This document shows, one piece after another, positions 56,018-64,000 of a stretch of 64,000 nt of DNA. Position 1 is the first letter of the stretch; each line of letters starts with the position of its first letter. Under the pieces are notes generated by a model that worked only from the letters and a program-made list of their open reading frames with translations, did no database searches and was not told where the DNA came from. This DNA is from Planctomyces sp. (GTDB taxonomy: Bacteria > Planctomycetota > Planctomycetia > Planctomycetales > Planctomycetaceae). The position numbers and the translations under genes are program-made. The stretch spans positions 62,001 to 126,000 of the forward strand of contig JAEUIH010000012.1 in NCBI GenBank assembly GCA_016795105.1, in the 5' to 3' direction.

Positions 56018-56250
56018 TGTCCTTGAACACTCTGAAGCCAAGGGACTTCCGTTCTCATCGCACGACGGTTGAGACGATCTGGTCCAAATCTGTAATATGG
56101 AACAATCACGTGCTGGGTTATGATGCTGTCCCCCGCTGCGATTTCCCAGCCACAATCAACGCCCGGGGCTTCAGGTCCTTCCAGAACTACCGTACTCGAA
56201 TCCTCTTCTTCTGCGGAAAACTCGATTTGATCCCTCAAAATGTTAGCCAC
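56014..56250 (-). CDS. Small open frame upstream of the antitoxin-like sequence, unknown
   Basis: A 78-residue frame from GTG 56250. It reads MANILRDQIEFSAEEEDSST and later DCGWEIAAGDSIITQHVIV, then PYYRFGPDRLNRRAMRTEV. The composition is protein-like and acidic at the start, but I do not recognise a family. It ends in an ATGA overlap with the following antitoxin-like sequence, the only argument that it is translated. It may be the remains of another gene; low certainty. Confidence 0.25.
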   Translation of the reverse strand: MANILRDQIEFSAEEEDSSTVVLEGPEAPGVDCGWEIAAGDSIITQHVIVPYYRFGPDRLNRRAMRTEVPWLQSVQGQ

Positions 56251-56396
56251 TAAATCCCGTGAAGAACCCTTTGATGAGCAGGATCGTGTTGTTGCAGTCT
56301 ATGTCTGTCCTGTTTGAACAATACGTTTCCTGATTTCATGAGCGGGTTGAGGTACTGGTGGAATCACAGGCAGGGGTTCGACACGCGGCGGAGTGG

Positions 56397-57218
56397 CTAC
56401 CCTCGCGGAGTCGTCGGATCATGGTTGCTGAGATCCGATCGAGGAGCAGTAAACATGAACAGGGCACTGACGCTGAAGAAGATCAGGTAAAGGACGAACA
56501 GGAAAATGGATTGTGGACCTGGAAACATCGCTGTAAATGGAAGTAGATCCAACGAGATACTGTCGAAAACGATGCCTTTCAGAAAGATGTCAAAGTCATA
56601 GGCGATGAGTCCTGCGATGATCGGGGCGATGAATAGCCAAACGTAACTGCTAATCGTTAATATCAGACCGCCGATTTGATCAAGTCGAAAGACTGTGCAA
56701 ACGCTGAGAATACCGCTGAAAACGATCACCGTCATGAGTACTTCCATGACATGAGGTATCCGGCGATTCCATCGATTAAGCCATTTTCCGTAGTGGGGTG
56801 GGAATTTGCTGCTGCCCCAGCCTGGGCGGGTTGAGAACGAGTAGCATGCGTCATTGTTGAACTTCTTAAGGAAGGATTCTCTCCTCGGCAGGTATGCCGC
56901 TCCCGCAAAGATCGTCGTGGCAATCAGAGTGAGTCCCAGAACAATTGCGATATGAGTACGCCGATAGAGAAACTTTGACAAGTCCTTATAAAAGAGGACG
57001 GGGGTTCCCAAGAGTGCGAGTCTCAATGGAATTGTCAGGAACATGAACACTCGCTGTTCAGAGAAACACCATGCAGTCCAAAGACCGATCGAAGCAATCG
57101 AAAGAAGCAGGCCAACATATACAGAAATCGGCAGACGACCTCGCAAAGATTTGAATGTTATTTGGTCCAGCGAATTCGATGGTTCGTAGGGGTTGGTGCT
57201 AGTTGTCGGCAAGTTCAT
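56397..57218 (-). CDS. Polytopic membrane protein of planctomycete 'NPYxxP/S' type, function unknown
   Basis: A 273-residue protein. The N-terminus has TNPYEPSNSLD, and an N-P-Y-x-x-P/S segment shortly after the start is frequent in planctomycete membrane proteins. Five to six hydrophobic segments follow: LPISVYVGLLLSIASIGLW, VFMFLTIPLRLALLG, IAIVLGLTLIATTIFAGA, VLMTVIVFSGILSVCTVF, LILTISSYVWLFIAPIIAG and SIFLFVLYLIFFSVSALF. A soluble loop between the third and fourth carries several Trp, Lys and Arg residues. ATG 57218 has GAGAGG 6-7 nt upstream; the open frame continues 126 codons further but that part does not look like protein. No enzymatic motif is visible. Confidence 0.7.
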   Translation of the reverse strand: MNLPTTSTNPYEPSNSLDQITFKSLRGRLPISVYVGLLLSIASIGLWTAWCFSEQRVFMFLTIPLRLALLGTPVLFYKDLSKFLYRRTHIAIVLGLTLIATTIFAGAAYLPRRESFLKKFNNDACYSFSTRPGWGSSKFPPHYGKWLNRWNRRIPHVMEVLMTVIVFSGILSVCTVFRLDQIGGLILTISSYVWLFIAPIIAGLIAYDFDIFLKGIVFDSISLDLLPFTAMFPGPQSIFLFVLYLIFFSVSALFMFTAPRSDLSNHDPTTPRG

Positions 57219-57659
57219 GTTTAGCCTCTCCAGAAGCGATGCACGATCTGACTCAAGGTCATACACGGTTATCATAATGCTGGTGAACACGACCAGAACT
57301 TTGTCGGTCAGATTGTGTTGTTCTGTAAAGCAGATGCAATACGCCGAGAGACTTATTTGTTTCCGGTCTCCAGCGCAGGTCGATGGCATGCAGGATTTCG
57401 TCGCAGTCAGTGACCGACTTGCAAATATCTGGGAGAGATTTATAGGGCTTGGATGTGCATTGTTCGGGACGACGTACATCGTTCGGATCGATTCCTCCCT
57501 CCAGGACCATTGCCTGATCTCCATCAGTTTTGCCCAGATCAGGGCCTGTGACGAAATTTTCTGAAAGATTTCTGTCCGGACCGGCAATTGAATCACGTTC
57601 GTCCTGTCGAGGCCCTCGGGAGTGACCTGAACAATTTCAATTTTGCCGGAAGTATGGCT
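57219..57659. other. Divergent non-coding region before the giant surface protein gene
   Basis: About 440 bp between two divergent starts. Open frames here are extensions of the flanking genes or short chance frames. The only signal I can name is GGAAG about 8 nt before ATG 57660. Confidence 0.4.
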
Positions 57660-60600
57660 ATGCGGCTCCGATCATGGATTCAGACGATGAGTACCCGTTT
57701 GCAACAGAGCTCCATCAACAGGAATCGTCGCCGTAAGACCAAAAGAGGCGAACAAACCTTACTGGCGGCTTCGGAATTTCTTGAAGACCGAATGTTGCTG
57801 GCAGCGTTCTCATGGAACACAGACTCCGACGGGGCTTGGGAGAATCCTGCCAACTGGACCGGTGGCACAGGAATTCCGGGCAGCACCGACACGGTGATCA
57901 TTGATCGTGGTGCAGCAAATCCAACGATTACGGTTTCATCCAATGTAACCGTGACCAGTCTGGTGACCACCGAAAACATCGTTCTCGCCTCTGGAAGACT
58001 GGCAGCAACCACATCGATTCAGATTAATGGCGGTGAATTGAGATGGGACGCAGGCACGCTCCAGGCCAACAACACAACCGGGATTACACTCAGCGCTGGT
58101 GCGTCCATTGAACTTGCCGGCAGCAGCGCCAAGACGCTCACCGGAGTTCTGCACAACTCCGGAACAGTCACAGTCACGGGTACCGGCACGATGAGCGGCG
58201 GTCGCGTGGAGAACGAAACCTCGGGCGTCTGGGATTTTCAGGCAGACGCAGGTTTCGGAGCTGTCTCTCCCACCACTTTCAACAATCGCGGAACGCTCCG
58301 CAAGTCTGCGGGAACGGGGCAATCGCTTCTGGGAGCATCCTCAGCCAGTCGAATTAATCATCTCGGCGGCACGGTCGAAGTGGAGTCCGGAACTCTGACC
58401 CTGGCACCTGCCGGAACCGGAATCAACTCCAGTCCAAGCACCGGAGCCACCTTTATTGTCGACAGCGGCGCCACACTCAGACTCAACAATGGCACGGGGA
58501 CACTCTTCTACTCGGGAACCTACACGGGCACCGGAGATGGACGCATTGAGCTTTCCGGAGGAACTCTGGATGCTCGGAGTACCGGCGGAGTGACGCTCAA
58601 CTTTCAGCCCGGTCTGTTTCATTGGACCGGGGGCACGCTGTTCACGGCGGGAGTCACTGGCGATTCCCTGACAAATCTCGGGCATATGTCGTGGTCCGGC
58701 AATGGTTCTCGCTCCCTGCAGGGCCAGTCGTTTCGAAACCTCGGCACAGTTGTTCAGACGGAAAGCGGGCAGAGCCTGTTCAATTCAACAGGTCTTGGAA
58801 CGTACTTCCACAACGAACCAGGCGCCGTCTTCGTGCACCAGGGAACCGGCAGTCTGGTGGGCGGAACAATGTTCAATAACAGTGTCGTTCGCAAGTCAGG
58901 CGGCGATGCGGAGTTCAACACGAAGCTCAACATGCTTGCAGGCAGCCGACTCGAGGCGACATCCGGAAGATTTCTGCTTTCACGAGGCGGCGACATCAGC
59001 AGTAGTACGTTTCACGTCACGGGCAACGCGATCGTTGAGTTGAATCGAGCCGCAGGGACTCCGGACTTCCGCTTACTCGATGGAACAACGCTCACCGGCG
59101 ACGGAAATGGTCGAGTGGAACTATCCGGCGGACGGCTTGATTCTGCTGGCAACAACGGTCGGCTCAACTTCGCTGATGGGCTGTTTCACTGGACGGGCGG
59201 AGACCTGGTTCGGGAAGTTACAAATGTCGGACAGATGCAGGTCTCCGGAACCGGCCAGAAGACCATTCTCAACAAACTCACGAATCAGGGATCCATCATT
59301 CAGTCGACAGGGTCTTCAATCGAAGTTCGCTCTCTCGGCATCCTGAATAACGTGGGTGCAGTGTTTGAGATGCAGGGTGACGCCATTCTCACTGGCCCGG
59401 CAGTTACCGGAGGGAGAATGAGCAACGCCGGGACACTTCGTAAGACAGGAGCTGGTGTCGCAAGCATTCGGAATAACGGGATTTCGCTGAGCCATCAGGG
59501 CGGGCGGGTAGAAGTGCTTCAGGGCGATCTCGTAGCCCGGCATTCAACAAGCGCCGGTTCCACAGGTGGACATTTTGTTGTCGCTGCCGGAAGTGAATTT
59601 GAGATCGCTGAACAGTTTGAAGCGACTGGTCGATTCACTGGCGAGGGATCCGGACTGATCAAAGCCACCGGTCATATACGCGGAACTGACAGGTCCCTGA
59701 CATTCGATTTTCCGGAAGGGCTCTTTCAGCTTTCTACGACGGGTCCGTTCAGCAGTGCAGGCACGATCAACAACGTGGGCTTCCTGACGATGCACAACCT
59801 GACAGAACCCATTCTGATAGGGGCAACGCTGATCAATCGGGGAACAATCGCCCAGACAGCCGGCACCAACGTAAGATTGGGCAATTTTTCGAACACCCTG
59901 AACTATGGTACATGGGAAATCGAGGGTGACAACACGATAGAGCTCGTTCAGTTCGATGGTCTCGCTGCCGACCTGACGAATTTCGGAACGATTCGCAAAA
60001 CCAACGCTGGTACGACCGAGTTAGTCGTGAGCGGTGGTTCCCAGGAGATGTTCAGCAATGTGGGAACGGTTGATGTAACAGATGGCGGCACGTTCGAGAT
60101 CGCGGCTGAATCACTTCAGCAATACAACGAAATCACCAGCTCATTGCTTGGCGGTACGTGGCGAGTCGGGCCTGGCTCTGAACTCAGACTGCTGGGGGAT
60201 ACGGGCGATCCGGTACAGATTATTCGCAGTGACGCCAACATCATTCTGGATGGGCCTGGTTCAACGTTCAGTTCTATCGACCGCTTCTGGCAGAACGGAG
60301 GTCATCTTGAACTTCGCAACGGTCGGGACTTTAACACGACCGGGAACCTTGGCGGTAATCAGTTAGTTAACGGGATCAATGTTGATCGAGTTCAGCTGGC
60401 AGATACGCAGTTGACCTTTTCGAACCGAATGGTTGGAATCGCAGTCGACCCGGCAACGGGCGATACGTTTACGCATAACCGCAACGAACAATTAAACGGG
60501 ACACACATCTTTCGTCGATTCTCGAGAGACGGCGCGTTCCTCGGGACGATTCCGCAACCGGGAGGCGCCATAGGTACATCTGGCCTGGACGTGATCACTC

Positions 60601-63600
60601 AGTCGTTCAACGTTGGCGGTACGATTGTCCCGGCCGGGACCCTGTTGTTCCTGCGGGCGGAGTCGCAGCCTGCGACGCTTTATGCCATCGATCCAGACAA
60701 CGGAACCGTGCTGGCATCGGTCAACCTCTTCGATGTATTCACGAATCAGGTTGGAATTGCACATCATCCGGGGCGAGGCTCTGTCTACCTGCTTCAACTC
60801 GGTGGCACAATTCGTGAAATCGATGCTGTGCAGGGAACAGTGCTTCAGACGTTTTCTGTAACCCCTTCCGGGTCTCCGGCATTTACATTGACCAACGGCG
60901 GTATTGATGTGATTGGCGCGTCAGGAGATTTGCTGATTGTTGGTAATGGTCAGGAGCAACTCCGACAGATGACGGCAAACGGGCAATATCTCAGGGATAT
61001 CAGTCTCGCCAATACGGGCACAATTATGAGGGATTTCAGCGATTTGTCGGTGAATGATGTCACCGGAGAAATCCTGATTTCTACGGAACAAGGCTACTTC
61101 TACCGGTTTGGTGGTATCGAAGAGGGAATTCAGGGACAGATCACAGTTGGTCGACAAAGTGAGTTGAACGTCAATGGCAATTACACTCAGACAGGTCAGG
61201 CGAGGTTCGAATTTGCTGGCACTTCTGCGTCAGGCAACTTTGGCAGGATTACTGTTGGCGGAACAGCGTCGCTGGCTGGCAGTGCTGATCTGCAGCTGGT
61301 GGATGGATTCGTACCTGCCGCCGGTGATGTCTACAACGTTCTGTCGTTTCCGTCCCGGACAGGTTCATTGAGCTTTCAGGGCGAGCAGGATCGACTTCTC
61401 CCGGAACTCACGAGTACTCAGCTTCGAGTCATAACAAGAGATGGTCTGGCCGATCTGGCAGTGACTGCGGTGAACGTGCCGTCAACAGGTGTGGCATCTC
61501 AGAATGTCACGATCAGCTACACAGTCAACAATCTCTCTGCGGGTGCGACCTTAAGCAGTGAATGGACGGATTCCGTTTACCTTTCCTCCGATGGTCAGCT
61601 GAGTGCGAACGACCTGCTCATTGGTCGAGTTACCCATTCGGGAGTTGTCAGTGGTAACGGTACATATACAGAATCTCTGACGGCATCACTGCCGGGCGTC
61701 CTGCCAGGTGAGTACTTTGTGATCGTGGCTGCCGACAGTCGCGGACTCTCTCCCGATGCAGCCCGGCCGAACAACGTTGCAGCCAGCGTTCAGAAGATCA
61801 CGGTAGACATCCCTGTACTGACGCCTGGAGTTTCGTTCCCTGGAAATATTTCAGCCGGGGAAGAGCTTTACTTCCGAGCAGACCTGTCAACCGATCTGAC
61901 GCCGATCATCCGAGCCATTTTGGCTACTCCGGGAGCGGTTGAGATCTTTGTGTCGCAGGCTGAGTTTCCGACGCGTTCAAAGCATGATCATTATGCATTT
62001 TCACCATCCGATCAGTCACTGTCTATCACACAGGAAGCTGGACAGACAGGGACCTTCTATGTATTGCTCCGCGGCACGCCGACTGCCGGATCGGGCGTCA
62101 ACTTCAACCTGATCGCGACCGATAGTGGCTTTGGTATCACACTGGTCAATCCATCGCGCGGCGCTAATGCTGGCAGGGTCTCAACGCAGATTCGAGGCGT
62201 AGCGTTCACGCCGGAGACGGAATTCGAACTGGTTGCCGGTAACGGTACGAAGATTGCCGCAATCACTACACGTTTGGTCAACAGTCAATCAGCGTGGGTG
62301 ACGTTCGATCTGAATGGAGCGGCAGTGGGACTGTACGATATTCGGGCAGTAGATCAGGGTAACGAAGCGGTGCTGGACGACGTTTACGAAGTGTTCGCCG
62401 GTGTGGAAGGGCGGATTTCATTGTCGTTTTCTGCTCCGGCCCACATCCGCGCACCGCGATGGGGTGAGGCGATCATCACATACGAAAACGTGGGTGACAC
62501 AGACATTGTGGCACCGATCCTGTTGTTTTACACCGATGATGGAGAAGTTCAGGTTCCGGGGCAAAGTACGTTTTCCACAGGCTCGGTGGAACTCATCGCC
62601 ATCAATCCCAATGGACCGTCAGATGTACTTCCCCCCGGCGCTCGTGGTGAAATCCGCATGCCCTTCCGTCCTGTTAACCTCAGTGCGGGAACGATGGTGA
62701 ATTACTCACTTCAGGTTGCAGGGGCTCCGGAAATCAACTGGCCAGCGGGTCAGCCCGAACTTGATTGGGACGTGCTTCGTGATGACCTCAAGCCTGCTGC
62801 AGTCAACCCTGCTGCATGGCAAGCCATCTTCGACAATTTCAAATTGTCCGTGGGTAACACATTTGAATCCTTCCAACGGCAGATGGCGTTGAACGCAGGT
62901 TACCTCTCCAGTATTGGCCAGCCCACGGTGGATGTCGGCCGCCTGATGGCATGGGAATTCGAAAAGGCCGGGAACTTTGGCGAGATCGAAAGCAAGTATA
63001 CGCTTGGGGCCATGGGACAGGCCGTGTTTCCTGCACTTGATTCCAGAGCGATGATCGATGGCGACCGCAATGTAACACTCACTTTCGGGAGCGAAATCCG
63101 CGGCTACGTGGTTTCGAATGGAAATTATCGTCCCGCCGGCAGCAACGGTTCCGGAGTGGTCACCATCGATCAGGACAACAATGTCACGCTGATCGATAAT
63201 GACGGGACAAGGTCTCGGTATCGAGGCAGCGATGGTCGGTTGATTTCCTTCAGCGATCCGAAGACCGGCGAAACAACGATAACACGCGACGGAAATGGAC
63301 AAGCCATCAGTATCAATGCCCCCAACGGAGATCAGACTGCGTTGCAGTACAACCTGGCGGGACTGGTCAGTCAGATTACCGACCCAGTTGGCCGAGTGAC
63401 GAGTCTGACGTATACGCCGGAAGGACGAATTGCCTCGATCTCTGATGCCTCTGGAACAGTCCACTATTCTTACGTTACCGGATCGTCGGCAGCAGCGAAT
63501 GGTTCGTTGAGCACAGCGAACTTTGCTGATGGAACCAGTCTGCATTACGAGTACAACATTCGCGGACAGCGAACTCGCAGTGCATTGCGATCTACTCTGG

Positions 63601-64000
63601 GCCAGGAAATTGTCTCCACATTCACGTACTCTGACCAAATGGCGGTCACCATGACTGACCCTCTTGGTCGTCAGATGCTGACGGAGTTTGGCCCCGGGGG
63701 AGAAATCGTCAAAGTCACAGACTCACTTAATCGGCAGACGAGATATCGCTGGACACCGTCAGGCCAGTTGACTTCGATTGTCGATCCGGACGGCGCGGTT
63801 GGGCGAGTTCAGGTGGGAAGTAACAACCAAATTTCAGTCGCCATCGACCCTGCCCAGAATCGAACGACATTCGGTTATGTCACAACAGCCGGAACTCAGA
63901 GACTGAGTCGGATTACCGATCCCACGGGCGCTGCCACGAATTATCAATATGACGCCCCAGGAAACATGACTCAGATCATGTATCCAAACGGGAATGTTAG
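57660..64000 (+). CDS. Giant LEPR-XLL surface protein with CARDB and RHS/YD repeats (5' part, runs off the window)
   Basis: The first 2113 codons of an open frame that continues past the right edge. MRLRSWIQTMSTRLQQ, a basic stretch and LEDRMLLAAF (from residue 41) form the planctomycete LEPR-XLL-type leader. Residues about 50-880 are Gly/Thr/Asn/Ser-rich beta repeats with recurring LFHWTGG, VELSGG and GTLRK motifs, probably a beta-helix. Residues 900-1160 look propeller-like (VGIAVDPATGDTFTHNRN). A CARDB adhesion domain (about 1262-1385) begins DLAVTAVNVPSTGVASQNVT. From about 1800 RHS/YD repeats appear: GDGTRSRYRGSDG-like segments, ITRDGNGQAISINAPNGDQ and YNLAGLVSQITDPVGR. It is probably exported for adhesion, or acts as a polymorphic toxin if the unseen C-terminus is a toxin domain. 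ATG 57687 is an alternative start. Confidence 0.9.
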   Translation, partial: MRLRSWIQTMSTRLQQSSINRNRRRKTKRGEQTLLAASEFLEDRMLLAAFSWNTDSDGAWENPANWTGGTGIPGSTDTVIIDRGAANPTITVSSNVTVTSLVTTENIVLASGRLAATTSIQINGGELRWDAGTLQANNTTGITLSAGASIELAGSSAKTLTGVLHNSGTVTVTGTGTMSGGRVENETSGVWDFQADAGFGAVSPTTFNNRGTLRKSAGTGQSLLGASSASRINHLGGTVEVESGTLTLAPAGTGINSSPSTGATFIVDSGATLRLNNGTGTLFYSGTYTGTGDGRIELSGGTLDARSTGGVTLNFQPGLFHWTGGTLFTAGVTGDSLTNLGHMSWSGNGSRSLQGQSFRNLGTVVQTESGQSLFNSTGLGTYFHNEPGAVFVHQGTGSLVGGTMFNNSVVRKSGGDAEFNTKLNMLAGSRLEATSGRFLLSRGGDISSSTFHVTGNAIVELNRAAGTPDFRLLDGTTLTGDGNGRVELSGGRLDSAGNNGRLNFADGLFHWTGGDLVREVTNVGQMQVSGTGQKTILNKLTNQGSIIQSTGSSIEVRSLGILNNVGAVFEMQGDAILTGPAVTGGRMSNAGTLRKTGAGVASIRNNGISLSHQGGRVEVLQGDLVARHSTSAGSTGGHFVVAAGSEFEIAEQFEATGRFTGEGSGLIKATGHIRGTDRSLTFDFPEGLFQLSTTGPFSSAGTINNVGFLTMHNLTEPILIGATLINRGTIAQTAGTNVRLGNFSNTLNYGTWEIEGDNTIELVQFDGLAADLTNFGTIRKTNAGTTELVVSGGSQEMFSNVGTVDVTDGGTFEIAAESLQQYNEITSSLLGGTWRVGPGSELRLLGDTGDPVQIIRSDANIILDGPGSTFSSIDRFWQNGGHLELRNGRDFNTTGNLGGNQLVNGINVDRVQLADTQLTFSNRMVGIAVDPATGDTFTHNRNEQLNGTHIFRRFSRDGAFLGTIPQPGGAIGTSGLDVITQSFNVGGTIVPAGTLLFLRAESQPATLYAIDPDNGTVLASVNLFDVFTNQVGIAHHPGRGSVYLLQLGGTIREIDAVQGTVLQTFSVTPSGSPAFTLTNGGIDVIGASGDLLIVGNGQEQLRQMTANGQYLRDISLANTGTIMRDFSDLSVNDVTGEILISTEQGYFYRFGGIEEGIQGQITVGRQSELNVNGNYTQTGQARFEFAGTSASGNFGRITVGGTASLAGSADLQLVDGFVPAAGDVYNVLSFPSRTGSLSFQGEQDRLLPELTSTQLRVITRDGLADLAVTAVNVPSTGVASQNVTISYTVNNLSAGATLSSEWTDSVYLSSDGQLSANDLLIGRVTHSGVVSGNGTYTESLTASLPGVLPGEYFVIVAADSRGLSPDAARPNNVAASVQKITVDIPVLTPGVSFPGNISAGEELYFRADLSTDLTPIIRAILATPGAVEIFVSQAEFPTRSKHDHYAFSPSDQSLSITQEAGQTGTFYVLLRGTPTAGSGVNFNLIATDSGFGITLVNPSRGANAGRVSTQIRGVAFTPETEFELVAGNGTKIAAITTRLVNSQSAWVTFDLNGAAVGLYDIRAVDQGNEAVLDDVYEVFAGVEGRISLSFSAPAHIRAPRWGEAIITYENVGDTDIVAPILLFYTDDGEVQVPGQSTFSTGSVELIAINPNGPSDVLPPGARGEIRMPFRPVNLSAGTMVNYSLQVAGAPEINWPAGQPELDWDVLRDDLKPAAVNPAAWQAIFDNFKLSVGNTFESFQRQMALNAGYLSSIGQPTVDVGRLMAWEFEKAGNFGEIESKYTLGAMGQAVFPALDSRAMIDGDRNVTLTFGSEIRGYVVSNGNYRPAGSNGSGVVTIDQDNNVTLIDNDGTRSRYRGSDGRLISFSDPKTGETTITRDGNGQAISINAPNGDQTALQYNLAGLVSQITDPVGRVTSLTYTPEGRIASISDASGTVHYSYVTGSSAAANGSLSTANFADGTSLHYEYNIRGQRTRSALRSTLGQEIVSTFTYSDQMAVTMTDPLGRQMLTEFGPGGEIVKVTDSLNRQTRYRWTPSGQLTSIVDPDGAVGRVQVGSNNQISVAIDPAQNRTTFGYVTTAGTQRLSRITDPTGAATNYQYDAPGNMTQIMYPNGNV

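Overview
The window comes from a planctomycete (class Planctomycetia, most likely Planctomycetales); I do not assign a species. The evidence is a set of family hallmarks: N-terminal LEPR-XLL motifs (LEPRELLAG, LEDRMLLAA), a DUF1559 protein with a type IV prepilin leader, a DUF1501 gene paired with a cytochrome c/DUF1549/DUF1553 gene, a DUF1571 protein, an 'NPYEPS' membrane protein and dispersed GGGCATTCCTGCCC repeats. It looks like ordinary chromosome. I see no prophage, insertion sequence or CRISPR array.

Layout. 1-4 kb: the end of a sensor kinase, then cmk and a GH38-like gene on the minus strand. 4.1-11.2 kb: a three-gene operon closed by a clear terminator. It encodes a PilM-PilN fusion, a PilO-like protein and a third single-pass protein, all carrying related Gly-rich (GGAPGM) low-complexity blocks. 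This is the most unusual locus in the window. 11.3-23.1 kb: a GT4 glycosyltransferase, a very large hybrid histidine kinase (8 PAS, 2 GAF), a GT2-GtrA fusion, a GT39-like membrane glycosyltransferase and a secreted cyclophilin with a LEPR-XLL leader. 23.4-33.2 kb: housekeeping and stress genes: two small heat-shock proteins, coaD, a redoxin, a FolM/PTR1-type reductase, a sigma-70 factor, folD, a PPi-type phosphofructokinase, accC, accB and an M24 peptidase. 33.4-44 kb: a secreted Gly-rich protein, an MMPL/RND exporter, an aquaporin, a PQQ-type beta-propeller protein and the DUF1501/PSD1 pair.

44-54 kb: tRNA-Ser(GCU), a cluster of five inverted and direct repeats, phyH, prfA, rpmE (type B), DUF1571, a lipoprotein, a DUF1559 pseudopilin-like protein, a SUMF1-like lipoprotein, an MnmE-like GTPase lacking the C-terminal Cys motif, and a small membrane protein. 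54-57.6 kb: a secreted esterase, a repeat-rich non-coding island, an apparently eroded AbrB-type antitoxin and a membrane protein. 57.66 kb to the right edge: the first 2113 codons of a giant surface protein (LEPR-XLL, repetitive beta-rich region, CARDB, RHS/YD repeats) that runs out of the window.

How the genes work together. The pil-like operon probably builds the inner-membrane alignment complex of a type IV pilus or type II-like secretion machine. The glycosyltransferase block modifies envelope polymers or lipids. accB-accC starts fatty acid synthesis, pfp and folD serve central and one-carbon metabolism, and the DUF1501/PSD1 pair and the LEPR-XLL proteins belong to the enlarged planctomycete exported proteome. 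Several convergent genes overlap at their 3' ends. All assignments are by eye from sequence motifs; no database search was run.
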